Shown: piece after piece, positions 36,287-46,734 of the stretch
How positions within the stretch are numbered: the first letter of the stretch is position 1
Layout: each line of letters begins with the position of its first letter
The notes under the pieces: generated by a model
What the model was told of the DNA's origin: nothing
The model's input: only the letters and a program-made list of their open reading frames with translations
Databases searched by the model: none
Translations under genes and position numbers: made by a program
Assembly (NCBI GenBank): GCA_034406715.1
Contig: CP137872.1
Location: 186,001 to 250,000, forward strand
DNA: 64,000 nucleotides
Direction of reading: 5' to 3'
Source: Rhodotorula mucilaginosa
Lineage: Eukaryota; Basidiomycota; Microbotryomycetes; Sporidiobolales; Sporidiobolaceae

Positions 36287-39200
36287 CTAGAAGAAGCCGA
36301 CTCGATGGCGGCGCCGAAGTACTGCAGCCTGCTTGTACGCTGGGTGAGCTGCAGGTCGAGCGACGGACTGCGGCGGCGAATCCGCCCGCTTCTTCTTCCG
36401 CCCAGGGTCGATCATGTTCGGGTCGCCGCCACGGCAGAGCTGTAGAGAAGAGTCAGCTATGGGACTATTATAGCGAAATCTGGCATGACGTACATCGTAG
36501 TTCGCTTGAGGGATGCGGAATGTTCGAATGACCTCGGCTAAATGAGGAAGAACAGTCAGCGACGCGTGCCCTCAGAAGCACGTTCAGCTCGGCCCACTTA
36601 CGCTGGACAAGCAGCGCGCCCAGAAGTCCTTGCGACTGGTGCCAGAGGATGTGACAATGAATGGCTGACGTGCGCATCCTGAGTCAGTATGTTGGTGCTG
36701 TGAATTTTGTCTTCCAAGCTCACCCCAAATGCCCGGCGTGTCCGTCACGACGCGGATGATCACCCAGCTGTCACGGAGCAGGCTGAGCGTGTCACGCCGG
36801 AGAGGGTTGAACGTGTTGACCTCCAGGGTGGCGACCTCCCTGGGACAGGGGCGCTGACGGTAAGTATCGGTTTCAACGCGCGGCAAAGATGCTTTAAAAC
36901 CCACTCTGGGGCGATCAAGCCTTCACCGCGGGCAATGATCGAGAACGGTCGACCATGGAGATGGAACGGATGCGGTGGACCGACGACGTTCTGGATAACG
37001 ATGTCGACGGTGCCGATCCCATGCGTTTCGATGATTGCGATGCGGCCGGTGAATGGGTCTTCGCCTCGGACAATCTGGTGCAGAAGCGGGCTGACGGCAC
37101 GGCGCGAGGTCAGCGAAGACGACCAAAGGCTCTGACGCTGGAGCCACTCACTCGTAGGCAAAGTTCTCGCTGAAGGGAGCAAAATCCGTGAGATTGGATC
37201 CCGGCCTTGAGAAAAGAACGACCGAACTCACAACGTGACGTTGTTGACCGTCCAGAGGAGCTCGTCGACACCTTGAGCGAGTCCAGCCTCGTCCGTGACA
37301 TTCAGCGGCCCGATGCGCGACGAGTTGAAATAGCGGATCATGTCGGCGAACTCGGGCAAGCTCTCTGGCACGCGAGGCTCGAGCAGACCTGTGCGCGGTT
37401 GGAAGGTTAATCGCGCGTTGACCGATTACGAGCTGGGAGACTCTTGACTCACGTTCGTCAAGGTCGGTACAGGGACCGGCTGTACGGTCGTTCCAATCAT
37501 GCGTACGAGGTAGCGCGTTGCCGAGGTCCTGCCCCTCCTCGCCAATACGGATGACAAGACGAGTCTGCGTGGTCAGGTCCGGGAACGGAGCGTCCAAGCA
37601 ATCGGTGTTTATATGTGCGCGCAGGTAAAAGCTGTCGCCGACCGAATCGGTGGAAGTGTCGAGGATAGCCGAGTACCGTTGCGCGAGATTCTGTGCGCGG
37701 GACAGAAAGCTAGATCAGCGGTGGCGGCGAGGAGGGTGTGCAGAGCTCTTCTCGGGCGACTCACGATCGGAATGCGGTGGACCGCTAGAGGCCATACTGG
37801 GCAGTCGTCGGCCTCTGATTGCAGCCGAACGGTCAGTGAGTACTAGCTCCGGAGACGAAAGACGAAACTGCTCAGCGTACCGATGACCTGGAGGGTGTGA
37901 CCGTCCACCGAGACAAATATCTCCGCTGCACAACTCGATGGCGTCAATAACCTCTATCGGTTCAACCCCTCATAGCGACTCACGATGAGCTCCAGCGTAG
38001 ATGAACCGCAAACGGATGCGCTTGTTCGGTGGGAAGACAAGCTCCGGCAAATCGAGCTGCGATTTCTGGTCACACTGTCCTCGGCGGCGGGAGAGCGAAC
38101 AATCGTAGATGCCCGCGCCGTTGATGAGACCGGATTGAGGCGAAGGTGCGACGAAAGTCTGCAGGAGGCGCAACGGTCAAAATCTGACTGTTCTCCCGAC
38201 GGAACGCGACCGGAGACGCACCTGGTTGTAGCCGTGCGGAGAGAGGAGAGCATCGACGATCACGTCGCTCGGGTCGTGATACCAGTCTTGAAGAAACACA
38301 ATCTGTGACGGAAAGTTTGAACAAGGCGAAAAAGGGGCGAGACGCCACCTCTTCGAGCTCACGCACCTGATCGATGTCGAAATCACGCCCGCGGACGAGC
38401 GGATCACGGGGCGAGTGAACGATGATGGGTCCCGTAATACCGTCAATGTACGTCGCGCGACGGTGCGAGTGGTGCCACTGCACGAGAAGCAGGAGAGCAG
38501 TCAGTCATCACGCTCTCGCCAAGTACAAAAAAAAAAAAAGCTTTCGCAAACTCACATAAGTCCCGTATTGCAGCTCGCCTGTGATCGGGAACTCGTAGGT
38601 GTAGGTCCCTCCGGGAGAGATTGGGCATTGCGTCACGCCGGAGGGCCCGTCCGCCCAATTCGTGCCATTTTGGATAATGCCGTGGAAATGAACCGTCGTC
38701 GGTTGGTCGAGGAGGTTCGTGACGTGCACCAAGACGAGATCGCCTGTATAGAGTTACATTTGAGCGCTTGTTAGGCCCGGACCTAGTGTTCGAAAGCTGA
38801 GAGCTTACCGTTATTGACCTCGATGACGGGTCCGGGAAATTGACCGTTGATGAGGAGCCTGCAGGGGCAAGACGGTCACCTTGAGGACGATGCACAACTC
38901 TCTTCTTGCGTGGAGAGAATGTGAGGAGTGGAAACGAACATAGGACGATGGTCTGCGATCGGAAGGGAAGGAATGAGCACAAGATGTCGAGCGTAACGGA
39001 GGCAAACGAAGAGAGCGAACGCACAACCGTCGGGCGATCCGGGATGCTCTGCAATCTCCCAAAAGTACTCGCGCTTCTGAGGCGGGGCGTAGACGTCCCA
39101 GTCGGGCGAGAGGCGCAACTCGCTGAGCTTGCTCGTCGCGGACGGCCTCGCCGGAAGAGGTTGCCACGGGCTTGCCGAGTAGGGACGAGCACGGGTCGGC

Positions 39201-39866
39201 ACGAGGTCGTTACTCATGTCGTAGATGTCGTCATCCTTGTTGCCGCTTTTCGCGTCTTGCCCGAAGCCGAGGGGGCGACGGACTTGTTCAAGCTGAAGAG
39301 GAGAAGGACGAGAGGGAGGAGGTCGGGCGCCGCCGCCGCCGCCTTGACGAGGCGTGTCGATGATGCGAGCAGTATCGGGGACCCCTTCTTGCGGACAGAT
39401 CGGCCAGCGATTGTTGCTCCGGACGCAGTACGAGCCTTCGACGCCTGCAGAGGGAGACGTTGCGATTATCAGCTCGGCGGTCTTTCGCCTTTCGTAAGGA
39501 ACTGAAGGCAACGACGTACAGCATGGGACCTCGTGACTGTCGATCCGACTGGGCATCAAACAGTAGGCAAATCCATCTTGCGACCTCTGGCAGGCGCAAC
39601 CGGACGGACCTGTTAAGCGCACAGATCGTCTCGTCAGCGAGGAACTCATTCCCGCACCGGACTTGGGCTTGACCGGACCGGACCGGACCGGACCACTTAC
39701 AGCACACAGGTGCATAGTCCTTGATCCCGCTGCAGGATGAGTATCCCAGTGGACAGGTGTCGAGGTCGCGCGCCGAGACGAAGGGCGAGAGAGTAAAGAT
39801 GAGCGTGAAAAGCGCGAAAACGACGGTCCCAAGCAACTGGGGCATCCTTCCGCCAGCGAGGTACAT
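36287..39866 (-). CDS. Multicopper oxidase (laccase/ferroxidase-like), secreted, 19 exons
   Basis: Exons: 39866-39701, 39609-39520, 39444-39025, 38952-38940, 38858-38809, 38743-38556, 38477-38367, 38302-38222, 38158-37984, 37925-37881, 37814-37765, 37690-37453, 37388-37232, 37205-37152, 37090-36905, 36839-36724, 36664-36602, 36537-36494, 36439-36287; 799 residues. A hydrophobic signal-like N-terminus precedes a Cys-rich stretch of about 65 residues, then a Gly/Pro/Ser-rich linker. Copper motifs: HFHG (265-268), WHHSH (310-314), HPFHLHG (653-659) and HCHILWH (716-722), the four classic histidine clusters. NGQFPGPVIEVNNGD marks cupredoxin domain 1. Such enzymes oxidise phenols or Fe(II) while reducing oxygen to water; which one cannot be told here. 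The tail KKKRADSPPQS is basic. Exon 4 is only 13 nt. Confidence 0.9.
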
Positions 39867-40156
39867 TCTGGTAGCCTGCAGGGGCTCTGGTGAGTCCGCT
39901 GGAGATGCCTCGAGTGAGGCGGGCAGGTCGAGCGGGAGTGGCGAAAAAGGCGCAATCGCGAGTTGCTCGCAGCACGGGTGGCACGAGATGACCGGGCGCC
40001 GTTTCTCGTCGATCGAGGGGGGTGCGATGAGAAAGCATCACTCGGACCGGCCCGGTAAGTCGTTTGAGGACCGCGAGACCTCGTCTCTCGACTCGAACGG
40101 GGTCGGACAGTGACCGGAAACGATTAAAAACATACAGGTTTCTCAAAGAGCGATTT

Positions 40157-41326
40157 CTACCCGAGTGCCGAATAGCCATTCCTGCTTGCTCCGCGACCTG
40201 TGAGACGTCATAAGGGTATCAGCCGACAAAGCACTCTGGTGGAAAGAGAGAGAAAAGGAGCCCACCCTTGAACAAGTCGGAAACGACATAGGGCAAATCG
40301 CGCCAGACGTCGCGATGCGGTACCATGTCCCAGCCCGTCGCGCCGTACGTGGTTCGGTTATGATACGCGCCGAGTATGAGGTAGCCAGCAAAGCCGAGGA
40401 ATAACAGCGTGATGAACCAGCCAAAGAAGCCGAGGCCTATGCTGTTCCCGACGGGGTCGCGTCCGCTCTCGCCATCGTCGTCGTCGTCGCGGTCTGCAGG
40501 CGGGTTGCCCTCCTTGTTGTTATCTTCGTCTTGATTGGGTGGAGGGTCGTTGTTCACAGAGGCCGGGCAAGCGGCCGAGGTGGTCCACGAGAGGTAGAGG
40601 ATGCCGGCTTTCGGATCGTAATCATCGACCGATGGCTGAGTCTGCGGGCGGGCAGGGAGACCTATCAGCTTGACACCTAGATCAGGAGCCTGAGTCGTCG
40701 TACGCACCTCTTTGGCGCCCTTGTCGCACTTGAAATCAATCTTGACCCTCTGATCGACGCCGTTGTAATTGCCCCCTCCCATTTCAAAGATCCATTCCTC
40801 GGCGGTGTCGGTGTCGCCCTTCTGTGACGGGACGGCGTCTGCGTCGTTGGTGATGATGGGCACGACGCTGAGGACTCGGTCCTCGAGACCCGGTCGGGAG
40901 GTGAAGGTGCGCATGCAGAGACGAGTTCCGGACGGGCAGTCGTCCTCGGGGGCGTCGCTGGACGGGTCCGGCAGCGGTGAGCATAGCGATAGCGCATAGC
41001 GGTTCTGTGTGCGGATTCAACGATCGCATGATCAGTAGGCTGGACGAGCAGGGGTTGACACTGCTGGAGTGGGGGGCGGGATGGATTACCTTTGTAACGG
41101 TCGGAGGGGTTTGCGACTCTCTGTCCCACGTATGTACGCCCTTGAGCTGCGATCCGGACGTCAGCCTGCCGTCCTGCAGTCTCGGAAGCTAGCTGTGCAG
41201 ACTGACTGAGGAGAGATCAAACGAATGGCCGCCGACGGTGAGCGGCGAGCAGTCCCACGCTGCGTGCACGAGGGCAGCCGACGACAGCCAGGCGCACGCG
41301 GTCCAGATCTTTGCTCTCGCTCGCAT
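40157..41326 (-). CDS. ATG27: Autophagy-related membrane protein Atg27
   Basis: Five exons: 41326-41207, 41146-41090, 41004-40708, 40641-40266, 40197-40157; 296 residues. A signal peptide (MRARAKIWTACAWLSSAALV) is followed by a Cys-containing lumenal domain of the mannose-6-phosphate-receptor-like type (GGGNYNGVDQRVKIDFKCD, then AGILYLSWTTSAACP). One transmembrane helix comes next (GLGFFGWFITLLFLGFAGYL), and then a cytosolic tail with GATGWDMVPHRDVWRDLPYV, the Atg27 hallmark. The last exon ends GYSALG, matching the C-terminal tyrosine-based YSAV sorting motif of yeast Atg27. Atg27 cycles between vacuole, endosome and Golgi and supports Atg9 vesicle traffic. Confidence 0.9.
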
Positions 41327-41829
41327 CCTCCTGCGACTTGACTGGAAGTGCGAGTGAGTGAGGCTGGCAGCGTCACCGCGATCGGACTTTGTTGCGGTCA
41401 ACTCGTCGTCCACGCTACAGACAGAGTCGGGAGTTGGGGCACCCAGTACATGATTGCAAGCCGGGAATTACTGGCTACCGTGTGAATATCCTGTATGCGA
41501 GACAACCAGTTCGGACTCTTTCGTTGGCCGGCCGGTTGTTCCTTCAATTCCCCGCGAAGCTGCGAATCTGATTCAAAGGCCGTCCGACTCGCCTGCGCGT
41601 GCTGCCACTGCTTCAGAAGGACCTTCTGCATAGGCCAACGCTACTGCCTCTGCATGCTGGATCGCTGAACTTCCCACCGCGACTCGCCGCTCTTGTTTTG
41701 CTCTGCGATCGACCACTCGCCGGTTCACGAGTCGACTCTCGCGAGGCATTGCAGGTACGTACGTACAGTCAGTCACCGGGTTCTGGTGCGAGGACAGCGC
41801 TCACATCTCCCGCGGACAGGGCTACCACC
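41327..41829. other. Divergent intergenic region (ATG27 / Zn2Cys6 regulator)
   Basis: 503 nt between divergent starts. The frame of the regulator is open upstream to 41599, but the ACCACC-ATG at 41830 is the better start. No other gene seen. Confidence 0.45.
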
Positions 41830-44800
41830 ATGTCGGATCAACCTCCGCCGCCTCCGCCTCCGGCGTATCCGTCGCCGTTCGGCCCGTGGTTCAACCCGTC
41901 CATCCACCCGTCCATGCAGATGCATCCGCACATGCATCCCCTCGCTCACTACCAGCTCCAGCACTTCTACGCCGCCCAGGGACTCCCGATCCCGCCCTTC
42001 CTCGCCGGCCCTTCTCCGGCCGCCTCGTCCGCATCTGCATCCGGATCGACGCCCGCCGTGCCGTCCCCAACCCGGAGCAACGTCGAACCGTCTCCGGGGT
42101 CAACGGACCAACCTGACCAACTCGCTTCCAACCCGGCGAGCGTCGATACCCCCTCGGTCAAAGGCGAGGACCCTTCGCCCGCTTCCTTTGTCGCCGCCGC
42201 GTCGTCTGCCTCGCCCGTCTCTCCCCTCGGACAATCGACGGGAAGCGCCGCCGGCAAACTACCCACAACCCACGATACCCTACAGCCTCCACCACCACCG
42301 CCACCCCAACTGAGCGACCCACGCGCATTGCTGCAAAGGTCCCTGCAAGGGTTGTACCAACTCGTCTCGACCGGCAACTTTGACGCGCGTCCGTCCAGGC
42401 AAGGGCCCGGAGCCCCGCCGAGGAGTGGAGCCTGCGCAGCATGTCGCACCGCGAAAGCCAAATGCAACCAACAGGAACCGGCATGCGACCGCTGCGTCAA
42501 GATGAAGCTCGAATGCACGTACCCCGTCTTCAACAAGCGCGGCCGGAAACGGACACGAACGCCGTGAGTCGTCAGACTTTTCGGTTCTGAGGGTGTATCG
42601 GAGAGACTAACTAATCTCGCCATCTCCTCAGGAACCAAATCCTGCTCGAGAATTGCCACGAAGATCTCGAAAAGGCTCTCCTCCTCCTCGCCGACCGCGC
42701 ATTGCCGTCCATCGACGAGGATTCCATCCCGACCGCTTCAACCTCTCGCCTTCAGTATCAATCCCAGCCGCCAGCATCCACGAACCACCTCTCTGCTCCT
42801 CCTGCCAACGGCCAAGCGTACCGGACTCATCATCCCCGCTCGTCCTCTTCCAACTCGACCTCGCCCGGAGACGGCACCGACGAGGACGACCCGACCTCGC
42901 GCGAGTTGAAGAGCGTCATCGAATCCCCCTTGGCCGTGTTGGCGCACATCTCGAGCCTCAAAGTGAGCGAGAGCACCGAGGAGGAGAGCGGGAAACGGTT
43001 CTTGCCAAATCGGACGGACCGAGATCCGAATGGCAAGGAGGAAGGCGGAGGTGCTGGAACCGCTGCGGCGGGGTACTTTGCAACAGGTGCGCAACCTTCC
43101 GCATCCGAAACGATAAAGGATCCCGGTGCTTAGTCGCAATCCCCCTCCGCAGGTCTTTACCAGCTCCGGTCCGATGCCGACCCAGCTTACGATCCCATCA
43201 ACCTCGGCCTGATCACCTTGCCTGAACTCGAACGAATAGTCGATTTGTGAGTCCTCGGGCGCTCTTTCGCCCTCGTCGATCGGACAGGGAGCGCTCACCT
43301 TCCTTCCGAGAAAACACGCAGCTACTTCTCCTCCTTGCGCCCCTTCTTTTTCCACCTCGAGCCGAACCTGCACACGCCTCGCTTCCTGCGCGACGTCTCC
43401 CCTTTCCTCACCACCACGATCGCCTACATCGCGGCCTCTTACCTCCCGGGTCTGCACGACCGGATCGACCGGTTACGCGAGCACACCCTCCGGTTATCGG
43501 ATCGAGTCTGGAGCGAAGGCCTCAAGTCACTCGAGATTGTACAGGCTTACCTGATGCTGATGTGAGTTGGTGTCGGCCGGAATCTCGATATGTGGATTGA
43601 CCCGAACACCCTTGGAACAGACACTGGACGCCGATCGAAAGCGATTGGGGCGACGACCGGAGGTGGAGTTGGCTCGGACAGGCAGTGTGAGTCTCCCATA
43701 GCCATTTCCTCTTTCTTACTCCACGCTCTGATACCTCCGACCCTCAAATCCACCTGCAGGCGCATCGCGACCGAGATCAAGCTGCACAAGACGATCAACT
43801 CGCTCACGTACGAGTTCTACCGATCTGTGACGCCGCTCGGACCGGGCGCTTCGGACGCGTTGAACGATGCGCGCGCATGGACGTGGAAATTGCTCTTCGT
43901 GGCCGAGATCGCGTAAGCCGCGCCCATCCCCCTCCATTTTCACGAATCACCTGCAGGTACTGATCCGCCCCGCGCCTCCTCTCTCGCACGGGCAGGCTCT
44001 GCGGATCAACCGGTCGTCTCGCTTCGATCCACACCCTCTCGCTCTCAACTCCAGGGCCCGACTTGCCCGCGCAGCCCGCGCCCGACAGTCCGAACTACAA
44101 CATCGCCGCACTCGTGACCCTGAACCGGATCTACACGAAAGCGATCGCGCACGCGAATAGCTTGCAGGCTTCGGATGATGGACACGAGTCGAAACATCGG
44201 ACGGGGTTCGAAGATGCGTGGCGGACGGATCTGCGCGCGTGGGCGTCCGAATGGCCAGATATCAGTGCGTCCCGACTCCTCCTGGGTTTTCTTCTCCTTC
44301 TAGGCCGTATGACCCATCGCCTGCTCCGCTCGCCCGCCCGCTACAGATCCTTTCGTGCGCCTCATCGCTCAGCACAACACGACAATCCTCACCTCGATCT
44401 CTCTGCGCTTCAAAGGGCCCGTCATGCCCGTCCTCGAGGAATGTCGTCGGTCTGCCTTTGAGACTGCCAAGATGGCCGTCAACTGGCCTGACGACAGCTT
44501 GCGGTGGACAACCAACCTCGTCATTGTCAATATCGCGTGAGTTTTGTTGGGGCTTGCGGCGGCGTTTGAATTTTTGCCGTGACTGATCTCGAACCTCTCT
44601 CTGCCTTGCAGGTACGCCGCCACCTTGTTGCTGCGGGTACGTTCCGGTCCACTCCCTCAAGCGGGTGATCATACTGATCGCAGTGCTCGCTCTCGCAGAT
44701 TGCCGGCGCCAAATCGGAACCCATCGACCCCGAGACCAAGTTTCTCTGCGCGATCGTCGCCGAGCTGCTCGTCCGTGTCGGTGAAGCTCGTCCTTCTGTG

Positions 44801-45511
44801 TGAGTCGCCCATACCATGCCACGTAGGTCTATCGATGTGTCGCTAATGACACAAGAATACCCACTGCCATACAGCCGGACTCTCGCCACTCTGCACGGCA
44901 CGCGGATCCGCATGCTGCTGCAGGCCGAGGCGCCAAAGGCGTCCGGTACTGCGACACCGGCGATGGTGACGGATCCCGCGACTGCCATCGCCAGTATCGT
45001 CTCGACTCCGACCGCCTTGCCCGCGTTCGGCATGCAACCCGCCTATCCGTTCGGGGTGCAGATCCCGTCAGTCGGGGGACCGCTGCAGAACGTCGACTTG
45101 ATGAACGTCCAGCAGTCGCCGCCTTCGCTCTTCAACCTGCCGATGCCCGACTCGCACGCGCTCTGGGACCTCTTTAACGAGTCCGCAGCTGCGGCAGCGG
45201 GGCCTGCAGTCCCCGACGCGAGGAGCGGTCACCAGTCTCCACCTGCTGCGGCGGTGGGGCCCACCGCCGGCGGCCAAAGCGGATCGGCGGCCTCGGACGC
45301 GTCGACGGCGACGCCGATGACGGGGACGGAGCAGCAGACCTGGACCGGTCCAGGGGCGAGACCGGACGAATGGATGTACAAAAGCCTCGACCAGGACTGG
45401 CTGTCTTCCGAGCCTGGTGAGTCTTCTCCTTTAACCTTTCCCGACTGTAAGGCGGCCGCTGACCTCGCTGTTCGATGTTTGCTCTCTCTTGTAGGTGCAT
45501 GGGCGTGGTAG
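41830..45511 (+). CDS. Zn(II)2Cys6 fungal transcription factor
   Basis: Twelve exons: 41830-42563, 42632-43086, 43153-43246, 43322-43561, 43621-43686, 43760-43912, 43996-44264, 44347-44536, 44612-44636, 44699-44799, 44875-45416, 45495-45511; 961 residues. The first 190 residues are Pro/Ser/Ala-rich with a Met/His-rich patch (HPSMQMHPHMHPLAHYQLQH). A zinc cluster then begins CAACRTAKAKC with spacing C-X2-C-X6-C-X6-C-X2-C-X6-C. The basic tail NKRGRKRTRTP and a helical linker lead to a fungal-specific transcription factor domain (LERIVDFYFSSLRPFF, LEIVQAYLMLIHWTP, LGQAVRIATEIKLHK). The last exon encodes just AWAW and the stop. Targets unknown. Confidence 0.93.
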
Positions 45512-45802
45512 ATTTCCGCGACAGGCCGCTCCGGCGCATGCAGCTTTGAATACTTTTGAATGATGCAATCCCCGACGACTCAAATCTTCCCAGCGCACAT
45601 TCTGCAGCGAGCGTTGTACATAAGTCAAGGCTCTGCAAGCCATGCATATCGTGGTCGCTCGACGATAAGCTTAAAGCCGCGGAGTTCCGAGAAGCTTGGC
45701 AGCGTCATCATCTCGGTTCGCGCGGCCGAGAGCGGGGGTGAGTTTGCTCGCAGCGCCTTGTGACCCTCTGCACGACCCTAGGAGCAGGCAGCGCACGCGT
45801 AC

Positions 45803-46191
45803 ATGACGATTGTGGGCAAAGTCAAGAGCGTGCTTGGGCAGAAACAGCAAGAAGGCGAGGTCGAGAAGGGGCAGTGAGTACTCAGCGCGGTCCTTGCGCC
45901 GGTCCTCGGCTCGGCGTCGTGACCTAGAGCTGATTGGGAATCGCATACAGGTCCTCTACCCTACCGCCTGCCGGGCAGCAGGGCCCGCCCCAACCCACTT
46001 TCGACGGTCCGGGTGGCTCAGAGGCGCCGCACAACGGCGGAGAAGGGTCAGTCAGCGCTTTCGCTTGTCGGCTTTGCACCCAGGAAGCCATTCTGACTGA
46101 TTTCCTGGGCGATAGGAACTACGAGCGGACAGGTCAGGAGTCGGCGGCAGAAGCAGCACGGCGGCGGATGGGCTACGACTCGAACACTTGA
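45803..46191 (+). CDS. Small protein of unknown function
   Basis: Three exons in consistent phase: 45803-45873, 45951-46046, 46116-46191; 80 residues from ATG 45803. The sequence is hydrophilic: a basic/Gln-rich start (VGKVKSVLGQKQQEGEVE), a Pro/Gly-rich middle and an Ala/Glu/Arg helix ending RRRMGYDSNT. The frame is open a little upstream of this ATG, so an earlier coding exon may exist; I could not join one in frame. I do not recognise the family. Three exons with good splice sites and clean phase argue that it is real. The start is uncertain. Confidence 0.5.
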
Positions 46192-46734
46192 AGACTTCTT
46201 CTCTTCTCTCTCCCTCGCCGCATTCCCAAGCAAGTAGCATCCTCGCACCGCCCCTCTTCATGCATTGTACAAAGTCCTTCTTTGAAGGGTGGTGGTTCCG
46301 GCCCTCTGCAGATTCGGGAAACGCGTTGAGGCGGATTTGCAGGCGAGGTGCTGAGGCGGACATCGTTCGCCGCCGCAAAATCGGTGAAAAAGCGGTCGGA
46401 TTCCCTCTAGACGTGCTGAAGTGCAAGTGATCCAGCTTATGGCGCAATCAAAACGAGCGCTGGAGGTTGCACGAGCTCATCCTCGCGCTCGCTCGTCCAA
46501 AGTCGACGGACAAACGAACGCTTCTTTCCCTTCTCACCTTTGCACGCGTCTCTGCAGGTCAGAGTTGCTGCCGAGGGTACGACTACACGCCTTTTATTTC
46601 GGCTCCTAGTCTCTTGCAGTCCTGCGCCCGCTTTGCACGCCTCGCACGGCGCCCTCTCCACATCGCTCAACTTTGGCTTGCCCGCTGCGCCACCGTCCGC
46701 GGGCTGGGCCGTGGCAGGGACCCAAGAGGTGCAG
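46192..46734. other. Intergenic upstream of NADPH oxidase gene
   Basis: 543 nt. The frame of the oxidase is open from 46540, but ATG 46735 begins where family members begin. Most of this stretch is probably promoter and leader. Confidence 0.45.

Noticed and set aside
46540-46734. 65-codon N-terminal extension of the NADPH oxidase
   Set aside because: Open in frame, but fungal Nox proteins start a few residues before the RLVWNL segment, as at ATG 46735.
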